Shown: positions 1 through 11,403, numbered from the stretch's first letter. The stretch: 64,000 nucleotides of DNA from Burkholderiales bacterium RIFCSPLOWO2_02_FULL_57_36 (GCA_001770855.1 MESE01000147.1:1-64000); one strand, 5' to 3'. Translations and numbers: made by a program. The notes: a model not told the origin generated them from the sequence alone.

Positions 1-3
1 AGA

Positions 4-48
4 ATCCACAGTAGCTCCCGCTAGTATTTGACGGGAGCTACTGTGGAT
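4..48. repeat. Perfect 17-bp inverted repeat, 11-nt loop
   Basis: The arms at 4-20 and 32-48 are exactly complementary and enclose an 11-nt loop. No run of T follows on either strand, so this is not a standard intrinsic terminator. It lies 75 bp before a second strong hairpin at the outer edge of the accessory segment. It may be an mRNA-end stabiliser, a protein-binding dyad or the end of a mobile element. The gene to its left is outside the window. Confidence 0.7.
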
Positions 49-122
49 GCTTCGGCAAATTCTGTCGAGACGGTTCAGGCGAGGCGCTTACCCACGTACC
101 GATCCGCCATCCGAACAACGAA

Positions 123-180
123 CGGGGCCAGATCTTGCAATCCAACATGCGTGATTGCAAGATCTGGCCCCGCTCTTTTT
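123..180 (+). terminator. Strong rho-independent terminator reading rightward
   Basis: A perfect 20-bp stem (123-142 with 153-172) and a 10-nt loop are followed by a T-rich tract (CTCTTTTTTGTC). It would end a rightward transcript entering from the left of the window. It sits just beyond the 3' end of the leftward helicase gene, so it also separates convergent transcription. On the minus strand the stem is not followed by a T-run, so it is unlikely to terminate the helicase transcript in the same way. Confidence 0.85.
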
Positions 181-213
181 TGTCTTTTTTGGACTCCGTG
201 TAAGTGTGCGAAC

Positions 214-3200
214 CTACCCTCTCAATACACTAAAACGCCGGAAAATTTCCATTGGCATCACCTGTTTCAACTTCCATGTAATTGAAATTGGCCGGTCTCC
301 TTCATGGCTCTCAAGCGTAACCGGGCCAAGAGCGACATAAGCGCTGTCTTGATTCTCACGAACAAACAGTTGGAAACGCCAACCATTTTCCTGGCTGTCC
401 AGATACCGCCGACCAGTCGCATTATCAAAGCCGGCACGATTCTGCGTTTGCCAGTGAAACCGTTCAGGGCTAATCGCGTAATCGTGATATTGCACACGCT
501 CTGAAAATCCTTCTCTTTTATCGAGCGTAACGAACATCAATTCAATTTTATTGTCGACCAAAGGCAGACAGCCTTCGAAAAACATTGGTCGGGCGCTCGA
601 AGATAAATGTCCCACGGCAGTTTGAATTTCACGCCTCTCATAGCGAGCATGGAGCGTCAACGGCCAGTCTAACGGCACATCGGGTAATGGTTGAGAACTG
701 ACGGCAGTTTCATCTTCCAGCCAATCAAACAGTTCAAGCAATTCTTCGCGCAAAGCAGGATGCTCGACCATCAACGTTACAAATCCAGCGGGATCGATTA
801 GGTCACGACGATCATGGAGCAGCTGATATGCCAACATCAGCACACGACGGGAATCGATTTCGCCAGTAGTAAGAACCGTAGTCCATGCGTCAAGGCTATC
901 GGGGTCATTCACATGCAGCACATTTCCCATACTGCGTGAAAGTTCGGCCTCTCGTGGACCAGGTGGCGGCACTGGCAAGCCAACGTCACGTTTATAGCTC
1001 GTCCATGATCGCCTGCTTGCATACAGATCAGTGATATCCAGTTGATTCTCACGCAAGAACTCTTTCAACCGGATTGGTTGACCTGCACGAAGCGCCGCCC
1101 ACGACGCAAGTTCCCTGCGCAAACGCACCGCATTCAAGTTCAACGCAGCGCGCAAGCTCGTAAGCACTTGGTCGCGAGCCACGCGATCGAACTGAATATG
1201 ACAGCCAGTCGGTAATAATCCGAATCCGTTTTCGACCGAATCTTTTAACTGGGATCGCGATAAACCAGTGATCGTTCTCAGCAAAGTATCAAAACGAAAC
1301 TCTTCGCCATACTGACCGACAAAGTCAAGCACAAGACAACTATCCTTGCCATCGGCGAGCCGTAATCCACGCCCAATCTGCTGTTGAAAGATCACCGGGC
1401 TTTGGGTCGGACGCAAAAGCAGCAGCGTATTGACCTCTGGAATATCAACCCCCTCATTGAATAGATCGCAAGTACAAATGAGCTTGATCTGGCCGGATCG
1501 TAAACTGCGTATCGCCTGCTCGCGCTGTTCTGCGGTATTGCTACCCGTCAGACTCCTTGCCGGCAAACCCGATTTTTCAAACCAGGCTGCCATGAATTCA
1601 GCATGGCGTACGCTTACACAAAACGCGATCCCTTTAAGCTGGCCCAAATCCGCCACATACTGTTGCAACGCATTGACAACTATGCGGCTACGAACATCAT
1701 TGCTCGATATAAGCACATCAAGCTGCGCCGCCTCTTCCAGACGATTCCATCGTATCTGCGACAAATCCGTCGCATCGGCTGTCGCGTAATACTCAAATGG
1801 TGCCAGCAGTTGTTGATCAAGTGCATCCCAAAGCCTGAGCGATACAGCTGGGGAGCCATCTGGCCGGAGGTCGAAATATTCATTGAGACTTCGGCCATCG
1901 GCACGCTCTGGCGTAGCAGTCAAGCCAAGAAGTAAACGCGGCCGAATCGTGCGCACGAATTGGTCGAATGAACTTGCCGGGATGTGATGCGCCTCATCGA
2001 CAACAACCACGCGCCAATAGTCGGCCCCCAAATGAGTGACGAGTTGTCGGCTATGTACGGTGTTGATCGTGGCGAATAAGTGCTCATATTGCGTTGGTTT
2101 ATTTTGACCGTCGAGCAATTCACCAAAGCTTGGATCACGCAGCACCTGGCGAAATGTTGCGATCGCTTGTTTCAGAATCTGTATTCGATGAGCGATGAAT
2201 AGCAGGCGCGGTGGACTACCTTCTTCCCGCATCAATCGCTGGTAATCAAATGCAGCTACGACCGTTTTTCCCGTACCTGTGGCCGCCACCACCAGATTGC
2301 GCCAACGCCCATGACGCCGCTCGGCCGCAAGACGCTCAAGCATTTCAAGCTGGTAGGCTTTAGGGCGAAGCTCAAACCAAGTATGAATCGCGATTGGCTC
2401 ACCACCACCCTGTCTTGCGCGCGGATCTCGCCTTTGCTCACGCAACGCGGTATCAAGTGACCTGCGCTGCTCTTCATTATGTGGGTCGTAGGATTGAAAC
2501 TCAGGATCGTTCCATAGCGTTTCAAAGTGCGCGCTCGCTGCCGAAAATAGATCAATGTCCGCAGCCTGCGTGATCTTGACTGTCCACTCGATACCGCCGA
2601 TCAGAGCCGCCTCCGAGAGATTGGCGCTGCCAACAAAGGCCGTGCCAAATCCGGTATTCCGATGAAATATCCATGCTTTTGCATGTAACCTGCTTCGCCG
2701 GCCATCCAACGAAATGCGCAGTTCAACGCCCGGAAGTTCAGCTAACGCATTCACCGCTCGGGCTTCCGTCGCACCAATATACGTTGTGGTCAGTATGCGG
2801 AACCGTGTGCGAGGAAGTCCTTGTGCATCAAGCGCTGTTACCTGCTTCAGCACATCGATCAATTTGCGTACGCCACTCCAGGTGATGAAGCTGACGAGAA
2901 TGTCTACGCGATCGACAGTAGTCAACTCCGCGCGCAATTCGCCAAGCAAAGAAGGATCGCTGCGCCCGGATGTGAATATCCATGGCCGCCGAAGACCTGT
3001 CATAGGCAGAATGGGAGGGGCATTCGGCGGATGCAATGCTTTCAGCACCCGCAGAGGCTCTGCCAGTACGCGAAAATTCGGCGAACTATTTGTCTGTAAC
3101 CGTGCTTCCCGCAACAAATGTGCGACCAGTTTTAGCTCGGCACGCGCCTGTTCGGCTTTGCCTTCGGTTGCGGTGGCAACCTCATCGAGAAGTTCTGGCA

Positions 3201-3375
3201 ACCGTGAAGTGATTTCGTGGATCAGATGTTCGCGGCGCTGGGATTCAGACGGTTCGTCGATGACTGCTTGACGCGCATTTGCCAAGGCACCCAGCTGAAC
3301 GGATTCGTCGGCATAGATAAGCCGCTCATACAACCCTTGCGGCAGCATTCCGTTCTTCGATCCTTGACTGCTCAT
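214..3375 (-). CDS. PLD-domain superfamily II helicase with DUF3427
   Basis: A 1053-aa fusion protein. The N-terminal part holds a single phospholipase-D-like half site: H231-x-K233, then GSAN at 249-252. A superfamily II DEAH helicase core follows, with Walker A ATGTGKT (365-371), DEAH (460-463) and LTATPER (485-491), then a helicase C domain with a QQIGRGLR-type motif VI near residue 665. The last ~350 residues match the DUF3427 family found C-terminal to such helicases (the GCHIQFDRV stretch near its start and the SITWKLKQ ending are typical). Proteins of this architecture are known from accessory and defence-related loci; the nuclease and translocase roles are inferred. A single HKD half suggests dimerisation. 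It is followed on the same strand by no other gene before the window edge, and base composition looks lower in G+C than the core genes. Confidence 0.9.
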   Translation of the reverse strand: MSSQGSKNGMLPQGLYERLIYADESVQLGALANARQAVIDEPSESQRREHLIHEITSRLPELLDEVATATEGKAEQARAELKLVAHLLREARLQTNSSPNFRVLAEPLRVLKALHPPNAPPILPMTGLRRPWIFTSGRSDPSLLGELRAELTTVDRVDILVSFITWSGVRKLIDVLKQVTALDAQGLPRTRFRILTTTYIGATEARAVNALAELPGVELRISLDGRRSRLHAKAWIFHRNTGFGTAFVGSANLSEAALIGGIEWTVKITQAADIDLFSAASAHFETLWNDPEFQSYDPHNEEQRRSLDTALREQRRDPRARQGGGEPIAIHTWFELRPKAYQLEMLERLAAERRHGRWRNLVVAATGTGKTVVAAFDYQRLMREEGSPPRLLFIAHRIQILKQAIATFRQVLRDPSFGELLDGQNKPTQYEHLFATINTVHSRQLVTHLGADYWRVVVVDEAHHIPASSFDQFVRTIRPRLLLGLTATPERADGRSLNEYFDLRPDGSPAVSLRLWDALDQQLLAPFEYYATADATDLSQIRWNRLEEAAQLDVLISSNDVRSRIVVNALQQYVADLGQLKGIAFCVSVRHAEFMAAWFEKSGLPARSLTGSNTAEQREQAIRSLRSGQIKLICTCDLFNEGVDIPEVNTLLLLRPTQSPVIFQQQIGRGLRLADGKDSCLVLDFVGQYGEEFRFDTLLRTITGLSRSQLKDSVENGFGLLPTGCHIQFDRVARDQVLTSLRAALNLNAVRLRRELASWAALRAGQPIRLKEFLRENQLDITDLYASRRSWTSYKRDVGLPVPPPGPREAELSRSMGNVLHVNDPDSLDAWTTVLTTGEIDSRRVLMLAYQLLHDRRDLIDPAGFVTLMVEHPALREELLELFDWLEDETAVSSQPLPDVPLDWPLTLHARYERREIQTAVGHLSSSARPMFFEGCLPLVDNKIELMFVTLDKREGFSERVQYHDYAISPERFHWQTQNRAGFDNATGRRYLDSQENGWRFQLFVRENQDSAYVALGPVTLESHEGDRPISITWKLKQVMPMEIFRRFSVLRG

Positions 3376-3481
3376 CCCAGTGCCTCTGCATAACGGAGTG
3401 GTGAAGTCTAACCTATGCGGGCTGATCGATAAAAGTTAAGGCGATGGTGGCCGCTTTTTTTATTTAATTTTGACCGGATCC

Positions 3482-3519
3482 GCATCGCTTGTTTTTCAGC
3501 GACGGGAAATAAGCGATGC
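3482..3519. repeat. Hairpin between helicase and Schlafen genes
   Basis: A 9-bp stem (3482-3490 with 3511-3519) with a 20-nt loop, 25 nt downstream of the Schlafen-type gene and ~110 nt upstream of the helicase start, both on the minus strand. No T-run follows it on the minus strand, so if it ends the first transcript it is not a canonical intrinsic terminator. The flanking A/T-rich tract at 3450-3470 could hold the helicase promoter. Confidence 0.4.
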
Positions 3520-3543
3520 ACCCCCCTTTTTATTCATCCCGAG

Positions 3544-5412
3544 TTAGGCTGCTCGATATGCTTGTTGTGGATCATTTGGCTCATCCGGGTTAGTCATCGC
3601 CAGATTGCCCTCTTTGAGCAAAGGCCGTAAATAATTCTGTTTTACATATTCTGGATTGCGTCTGAGCAAGCTAGCTAATTCTTCAGCGCGCCAATGCCTT
3701 AAGCGACAAAGATCCAGTACAACAGCCCGTACCGCTTCGGGTGGCTTGCGCTGGCCAAGCGCACCGACTCGTTCGGCCAAATCTCCTGGCAATCCAGCTA
3801 ATAGTGCTCTCCGTTCCTTGTCTTCAACCGGAAACTCACTAGATAACCCTTCAAGCTCACTAGATAAGCCATCAAGCTCACTAGATAAGCTTCTAGGGTT
3901 ACTATATAAGGTGCCATTCTGGATTCTTAGGCGATCTGTAGGTATGTAGTAAGTAGCAGACCCTCGTCCTTTTTGTGTTAATAAATTGCTATCTCGCAAC
4001 TTTCTAAGCGCCCCACTAGCTGTGAGAGGGTCAACCTTATTAAGTTCTCGATAGGTAGCGTTGTCTATTGCTCCGGCCTCTCGAACAAACACCAAGGCTT
4101 TCGCATCATCGTCGGAGAGATGCATATCTTTAAAGCGCGCAAGCCAAGCAATATCTTCGGTACCGAGGAAGTGATGGAACAAATAACGGGCGACGAATTG
4201 GTCGTTACTTCGGTCTGACTCGAACAAAGGGGGTGTTAGACCGGCTAGTTCCATGCTCTCACGCATCACTCTAATGCCACTACCTTTCGTTTCCGCAAAG
4301 CGCGTTTCGTGTAACACTGCTGCGATTTTGGGGTTGCGCGGCTGAGAGCCAGGGTCACCAAGGTGCTCGGGCGACTTAAGAGAGAACCCTGGATTGCGAA
4401 TTTCCAGGCGATTTGCGTAACGGATAATTTGAACTGGACTGTGGCTACGATAGCTCCGGTGCATGAGGGCATTAACCAGCGCTTCGCGGATAACACGCAA
4501 CGGGATTACCGGTTTTTCTTGTCGCTGTAACTCGCCCTCGCCGAGTCCGAAGCCTTTCGGCAGATCATCCAGGACCGCCGCTTGTGCACGTCGAATTAAG
4601 CGAAACAACGGATCACGCAGTTCAATCGTGTCAAAACGGCTATCAGGATCTGGCACCCACTCGCGGCCAGGAACACGTATGTAATCTACACGCGTCATCG
4701 GAAAGCAACGCCGTAATGCTTGCGGTGTGCCAAATAGTATTAAACCTGCTACGGTCGGCTTTAATTGAGCACTACCATTAGTAACGCGGAGACATCCCAG
4801 CGCCTGCAATAAATCATTATCTGACCATCTCAGCTCTTCGGCATCGGGATTTACCTCCGCGCGAGATTGCCGATAGTCGGCAATTGCCTCTTTCGATATA
4901 TCCTCAAGAGTCGCGTCCTGCACAACGCTAGCATCGAAACTTTCCTGTTGGCGCCCTTGGTAAAACACCGCCATATCGTCTTCTGTACAGCGTTGGTCCG
5001 TACTACCGATGCGGCGGAGCGCACCCTTCGGCAAGCCTTGTGCCTTAAAGAAGACAGGCTTGTCCTGTGGTTGGGCTTCGGGAACGAAAACAATCACGAC
5101 GTTCTTGTCGTGAATATGTTCGGTAGAGATGTCCACCCGGATTGGCACGTTGAAGACTTCACGGCATTGAGTCGCTAGATCAGTCGTGGTCTTATCGGGA
5201 TTGGCAATGCCCTCTACATCATACGATGGAAAAAGTGCCAAATCTTCGCGCACAGCACCGAGGACAATCCATCCACCACCAAGGCCCGGTTCGTTTGCAA
5301 ACGCGCATACTGTCTCCAGTACCGATTTACCAACTTCGCTTGCGCGCTTGGCTTCGATGCGTTCATGCTCATCGAGAAGATTCAAATTCTCAAGCAACTC
5401 AAGCGCGTTCAA
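3544..5412 (-). CDS. Schlafen AlbA_2-domain ATP-binding regulator-like protein
   Basis: A 622-aa protein. Residues ~15-145 form a Schlafen AlbA_2 domain (IEAKRA near 19-24, the glycine-rich GLGGGWIVLGAV stretch around 43-54). Residues ~295-410 resemble the RecG-like ATP-binding region (HATPase_c_4: REALVNALMHR, then NRLEIRNPGF). A winged-helix-like segment follows near 440-490. Proteins of this layout are usually called AlbA-type transcriptional regulators and are common in genomic islands; some are linked to phage defence. Residues ~500-527 are a heptad repeat of the LSSELxG type, absent from the standard family. The start is a TTG at 5410-5412 with GGGGAG nine bases upstream. The gene lies 49 bp downstream of gyrB on the same strand and 168 bp upstream of the PLD-helicase, so read-through from gyrB is possible. 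Confidence 0.85.
   Translation of the reverse strand: MNALELLENLNLLDEHERIEAKRASEVGKSVLETVCAFANEPGLGGGWIVLGAVREDLALFPSYDVEGIANPDKTTTDLATQCREVFNVPIRVDISTEHIHDKNVVIVFVPEAQPQDKPVFFKAQGLPKGALRRIGSTDQRCTEDDMAVFYQGRQQESFDASVVQDATLEDISKEAIADYRQSRAEVNPDAEELRWSDNDLLQALGCLRVTNGSAQLKPTVAGLILFGTPQALRRCFPMTRVDYIRVPGREWVPDPDSRFDTIELRDPLFRLIRRAQAAVLDDLPKGFGLGEGELQRQEKPVIPLRVIREALVNALMHRSYRSHSPVQIIRYANRLEIRNPGFSLKSPEHLGDPGSQPRNPKIAAVLHETRFAETKGSGIRVMRESMELAGLTPPLFESDRSNDQFVARYLFHHFLGTEDIAWLARFKDMHLSDDDAKALVFVREAGAIDNATYRELNKVDPLTASGALRKLRDSNLLTQKGRGSATYYIPTDRLRIQNGTLYSNPRSLSSELDGLSSELEGLSSEFPVEDKERRALLAGLPGDLAERVGALGQRKPPEAVRAVVLDLCRLRHWRAEELASLLRRNPEYVKQNYLRPLLKEGNLAMTNPDEPNDPQQAYRAA
3835..3909 (-). repeat. 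21-bp tandem repeat inside the Schlafen-type gene
   Basis: The 12-mer CTCACTAGATAA recurs on the plus strand at 3835, 3856 and 3877, exactly 21 bp apart. A fourth, degenerate copy (GTTACTATATAA) lies at 3898 in the same register. In the protein this gives consecutive seven-residue units of the form LSSELxG. The period keeps the reading frame, so gain or loss of units would change linker length without breaking the protein. Confidence 0.9.
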
Positions 5413-5461
5413 GCAGCGTCACTCCCCATGACATATGCGCGGGATAAGCCGTTATCAACGA

Positions 5462-7975
<2,514 letters not shown>

Positions 7976-8046
7976 TTACGACTGCTGAAACAAATACTTC
8001 TGATCGATTTCTTCTCGCAAGCTATAGCGCTTGCTGCTTTTCATTT

Positions 8047-8159
8047 CCTCTCCCTTGCAGGGAGAGGGGTGATGCAGGGGTTTCGTGGAGCATTGCTCCA
8101 CGCCTGCAGAACGGTCTGCGCCTAACAGCGCAGACGCGCCCTGCAAGGGAGGGAGAGGG
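8047..8159. repeat. Structured palindromic repeat upstream of gyrB
   Basis: A chain of hairpins in the gyrB-dnaN gap. The first is CCTCTCCC/GGGAGAGG at 8047-8054 and 8060-8067. The second pairs 8073-8078 with 8103-8108 and includes GTGGAGCA/TGCTCCAC at 8085-8092 and 8094-8101. The third is GTCTGCGC/GCGCAGAC at 8114-8121 and 8128-8135. The right end (from ~8139) repeats the left arm's CCCTTGCAGGG core in inverted form, so the unit is bounded by inverted ends. This resembles REP/BIME-type dispersed repeats. It lies in the likely 5' leader of gyrB. Confidence 0.7.
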
Positions 8160-8284
8160 TAGAGCGTTCGCATCGCCACGACGGTGGTTTTGCAAGCTCT
8201 CTACCCCTCCTACGCCCCAAGGGCGCCCTGACCTTCCCCCTTAAATGGGGAAGGGACTGAAATGACTAAAAACAGGATTTCTAA

Positions 8285-8324
8285 AAAGTGGCAAAGGGGC
8301 CCTCTCGGCCCCCTTGCACACTTT
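8285..8324 (-). terminator. Intrinsic terminator of dnaN
   Basis: Read on the minus strand, a long GC-rich stem (AAAGTG, CAAGGGGGCC and their near-complement) with a short GAGA-type loop ends in CTTTTTAG, 15 nt after the dnaN stop codon. It would separate the dnaA-dnaN transcript from gyrB. Confidence 0.85.
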
Positions 8325-8338
8325 GTTTATTTACCAAA

Positions 8339-9445
8339 TCAAATGCGCATCGGCATCACGACATACTTGAAATCGGCATTGTCGGGTACCGTAATCAGCG
8401 CCGATGAATTGGCGTCGCCGAGTGCGATGTTGACGCTGTCGCACTTCAGGTTATTTAAAACATCCAGCAAATAAGTCACGTTGAAACCGATATCGACGCT
8501 GTCGCCGCCGTAATCGATTTCCATTTCTTCGACTGCTTCTTCCTGGTCGGCATTGGTCGAGCTGATCTTCATGCTGCCAGGGCTGACGATGCAGCGCACG
8601 CCCTTGAACTTGTCCGATGTCATGATCGCGGCGCGCTGCAATGAGCGCAGCAACTGATCGCGGCCGATCGTGAAATTGTTCTTGTAACCCTTGGGCACCA
8701 CGCGCGTGTAGTCGGGGAACTTGCCTTCGACCAGCTTGGAAATCAGTTCGATATCGGCGAACGTCAGCTTGACCTGGTTGTTGGCGACTTCAAGCTGGAC
8801 CAACTCGTCGCTTTCGTCGAGCAGGCGCTGCAGTTCCAGGATGGTCTTGCGCGGAATGATGACTTCCTGGCGCGGAAAATTCTGGTCGGTTTCGACTTGG
8901 CAAAATGCCAGACGGTGACCGTCGGTCGCCACCGCAATCACGTTTTTGCCATCAACCACCAGCAACAAGCCGTTCAGGTAATAACGGATGTCTTGCTGCG
9001 CCATCGCGAAGTGCACCATATTGAATAGGTGCTTCAGCGTTTTTTGCGGCAGCGTGACCTTGGCGTTGTAGTGCTCGGCCTGCGCCACCGTTGGAAATTC
9101 TTCCGCGGACAGGGTTTGCAAGGCGAAGCGCGATTTGCCGGATTGAACGGTCATGCGCTTGTTGGTCAACGACAGCGACACGTCGTCGCCTTCCGGCAAT
9201 GCACGCAGGATATCGAGCAGCTTGCGGGCGGCGACCGTGGTGGCCGCAACATCGCTGCCGCTGCCGACTTTGGCATGCGTGGTGATCTGTACTTCGATGT
9301 CGGTCGAAAGGAAGGATACTTTTTCGCCGTCCTTGCGAATGAGGATATTGGCCAGAATCGGCAATGTGTGCCGACGCTCGACAATACCGCTCACTATTTG
9401 CAGTGGCCGGAGAAGGGTATCTCTGTGGGTTTTCACCAATTGCAT
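8339..9445 (-). CDS. dnaN: DNA polymerase III beta sliding clamp
   Basis: A 368-aa protein with the three-fold repeated clamp fold. The N-terminus MQLVKTHRDTLLRPLQ, the RRHTLPILANILI stretch near residue 30 and the C-terminal VMPMRI are typical of the family. It dimerises into the ring that tethers DNA polymerase III to DNA and serves as docking site for Hda, MutS and other partners through the pocket near the C-terminus. It is downstream of dnaA on the minus strand with a 209-bp gap, and is followed by its own terminator. Confidence 0.98.
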   Translation of the reverse strand: MQLVKTHRDTLLRPLQIVSGIVERRHTLPILANILIRKDGEKVSFLSTDIEVQITTHAKVGSGSDVAATTVAARKLLDILRALPEGDDVSLSLTNKRMTVQSGKSRFALQTLSAEEFPTVAQAEHYNAKVTLPQKTLKHLFNMVHFAMAQQDIRYYLNGLLLVVDGKNVIAVATDGHRLAFCQVETDQNFPRQEVIIPRKTILELQRLLDESDELVQLEVANNQVKLTFADIELISKLVEGKFPDYTRVVPKGYKNNFTIGRDQLLRSLQRAAIMTSDKFKGVRCIVSPGSMKISSTNADQEEAVEEMEIDYGGDSVDIGFNVTYLLDVLNNLKCDSVNIALGDANSSALITVPDNADFKYVVMPMRI

Positions 9446-9654
9446 GGTTAGTTCCTTGTTTTTAATTAATTAACAATTGTCATTTTATGCCAGCCTGCGA
9501 CAAAAAATGCCAAGTGATTGCCTCTTTTTACCATCTAAATAAGACCTCCTTTTAATTACTGCCTTATTCAATCGGTCCGCAGGTTGAGCCCGCGATCAGC
9601 CATCTGCAAAGCTTTATTAAAAAGTTATCCACAGCTGCATAGGCAGCACGGCGA
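9446..9654. other. dnaA-dnaN intergenic region, candidate oriC component
   Basis: A strikingly AT-rich 209-bp gap (TTTTTAATTAATTAAC near 9460-9475 and further A/T tracts near 9520-9570). It carries one perfect DnaA box, TTATCCACA, at 9625-9633. I found no second perfect box by eye. The combination of a DnaA box with AT-rich, easily melted DNA next to dnaA is what an origin would show, but box density is low. The dnaN promoter must also lie here. Confidence 0.5.
9625..9633 (+). promoter_or_regulatory. DnaA box
   Basis: Perfect match to TTATCCACA, 22 bp beyond the dnaA stop codon within the AT-rich dnaA-dnaN gap. Confidence 0.75.
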
Positions 9655-11052
9655 TTAACCTTTTAACGTTTGTTCCAGCACATGCAACTCGTGATTGCAT
9701 TCCGCATTCTTGTTGCGATCGGCGCCGATTTTGCGCACCGCATGCAAGACGGTGGTGTGATCCCGCCCGCCAAACAGCTCGCCGATTTCGGGCAAACTCT
9801 TTTGCGTGAGCTCTTTGGCGAGGTACATCGCGATCTGCCGCGGCCGCGCAATATTGGCCGGCCGCTTCTTGGAATACATGTCGGCGACCTTGATATTGAA
9901 AAAATCGGCGACCGTTTTCTGGATATTTTCAACGGAAATCTGCCGGTTCTGGACTGACAGCAAATCCCGCAACGCATCTTTTACCACGTCAATCGTGATG
10001 TCTTTTCCATGAAAACGCGAGTACGCGAGGATCTTGCGCAGCGCACCTTCAAGCTCGCGCACGTTCGAACGCAAGTGTTTGGCGACAAAAAACGCGACGT
10101 CGTCGGACAGCGATGCACCTTCCTGGAGCGCTTTTTTCAGCAAAATCGCGACCCGCATTTCCAGCTCGGGCGGCTCGACGGCAACCGTCAACCCGGAGTC
10201 GAAACGGGAAATCAGCCGGTCATCCATGCCGGTGATTTCCTTTGGATAGGTATCGCTGGTGATGATGATTTGTTTCTTTGCCGCAATCAGCGCTTCGAAT
10301 GCATAAAAGAATTCTTCTTGCGTGCGGCTCTTGCCGCCAAAGAACTGGATATCGTCGATCAGCAACAAATCAAGCGAATGGTAATACCGCTTGAAGTCGT
10401 CAAAACCCTTGCGTTGGTAAGCAGTCACTACGTCGCGAACATACTGTTCTGCGTGGATGTAGCGTATTTTTATGTTCGGATTGTCGGCCAGGACCTGATT
10501 GCCGATCGCATGGATCAAATGGGTTTTACCGAGGCCGACACCGCCATAAAGGAACAGTGGATTATAGGAAATGCCCGGATTGTTGGCGACCTGGATCGCT
10601 GCTGCGCGCGCCAACTGGTTGGCTTTGCCGGTAACAAAACTGTCGAAGGTCAGGGCCGCATTAAGGCGGCTTTGATCGCGGCGCGGGGTTGCCTCTATTG
10701 CAATTTCCGGCATCCGGTCCATGCCATTCGCGCCATTCACGGCATGCCCGATGCCGGACTCCGGCAGACTGGTTGCCATCGGCATGCCGGTGGAAGGTTT
10801 CTTGTTATTGATGCGCGGATCGAGCACGAACTGCACATCGACCGGGGCCTCCCAGAATTGAGATGCTATGGTCGTGATGCGGCTGGCAAATTGTGTCTTG
10901 ACCCAATCCAGCTTGAAACGATTCGGCGCGGCAATCCGTAGCCGGCCCTCTTCGTAGTCGAGCGGCGCCAGCGGTTTGATCCACGCGCTGAACTGTTGCG
11001 GCGTCAATTCTTGTTCCAACTGTGCGGAACAGCTCTGCCAAAAATTTTCCAT
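9655..11052 (-). CDS. dnaA: Chromosomal replication initiator DnaA
   Basis: A 465-aa initiator. Domain I ([21 protein letters not shown]) mediates self-interaction and helicase loading. A variable linker runs to about residue 130. The AAA+ domain has Walker [11 protein letters not shown], Walker [10 protein letters not shown] and sensor motifs. Domain IV ends in the DnaA signature ([14 protein letters not shown], then [11 protein letters not shown]) that reads the 9-bp DnaA box. It is the first gene of the dnaA-dnaN transcript and faces away from rpmH. Perfect DnaA boxes occur both upstream (11166) and downstream (9625); the upstream one suggests autoregulation. Confidence 0.98.
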   Translation of the reverse strand: MENFWQSCSAQLEQELTPQQFSAWIKPLAPLDYEEGRLRIAAPNRFKLDWVKTQFASRITTIASQFWEAPVDVQFVLDPRINNKKPSTGMPMATSLPESGIGHAVNGANGMDRMPEIAIEATPRRDQSRLNAALTFDSFVTGKANQLARAAAIQVANNPGISYNPLFLYGGVGLGKTHLIHAIGNQVLADNPNIKIRYIHAEQYVRDVVTAYQRKGFDDFKRYYHSLDLLLIDDIQFFGGKSRTQEEFFYAFEALIAAKKQIIITSDTYPKEITGMDDRLISRFDSGLTVAVEPPELEMRVAILLKKALQEGASLSDDVAFFVAKHLRSNVRELEGALRKILAYSRFHGKDITIDVVKDALRDLLSVQNRQISVENIQKTVADFFNIKVADMYSKKRPANIARPRQIAMYLAKELTQKSLPEIGELFGGRDHTTVLHAVRKIGADRNKNAECNHELHVLEQTLKG

Positions 11053-11165
11053 TAATCTCTAATTGAAAGAATGCGGGGGCGGTACCGGCTTGTTCCTGAT
11101 TCGATTGTTTTTGATGCAGAAGGGGGCACTGCGCATTACCGCTATTCTACTCCTGACGAGGCAAG

Positions 11166-11174
11166 TTATCCACA
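11166..11174 (+). promoter_or_regulatory. DnaA box
   Basis: Perfect TTATCCACA, 114 bp upstream of the dnaA start codon. It is well placed for initiation, dnaA autoregulation, or both. Confidence 0.75.
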
Positions 11175-11237
11175 GGCGGGACGGTTATTTTATGCCGGGG
11201 CATTGTGTCCCAAGCCTGGGCAAATCACGCTAAGTGA

Positions 11238-11267
11238 TTGACAAACAAGCGGAAAATGCTGTCTAAT
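11238..11267 (+). promoter_or_regulatory. Sigma-70 promoter of the rpmH operon
   Basis: TTGACA at 11238-11243 and TCTAAT at 11262-11267, spaced by 18 bp. The -35 is perfect and the -10 matches five of six positions. It would give a ~130-nt leader before rpmH. Confidence 0.7.
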
Positions 11268-11403
11268 CACGGGTTCACCGCTCGTTGAATTGCCATGTTA
11301 TGCCGCGGTCTTCCCGGCATCTGCCTGGTTCAATGGCGTCAAGCAAGCGCGTGATGATCCGATTTTTTTCTGCTGCATTTTCTGCTGATTAGCGAGACCA
11401 ATA

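Larger units (their letters stand above)
11053..11403. other. dnaA-rpmH divergent intergenic region, candidate oriC
   Basis: 351 bp between the divergent dnaA and rpmH genes. It contains one perfect DnaA box (11166-11174) and a good sigma-70 promoter for rpmH (11238-11267). Leading-strand polarity of the genes switches here (gyrB, dnaN, dnaA to the left; rpmH to mnmE to the right), which is what is expected at a bidirectional origin. I see no cluster of further DnaA boxes, so the choice between this gap and the dnaA-dnaN gap stays open. Confidence 0.5.

Noticed and set aside
3835..3909. 21-bp periodic repeat considered as a CRISPR array
   Set aside because: There are no spacers: the unit repeats without intervening unique DNA, and it is translated in frame as heptads. 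No cas genes are in the window.
7976..8179. 67-codon frame upstream of gyrB
   Set aside because: It runs through the palindromic repeat, its composition reflects the repeat arms, and there is no support for translation.
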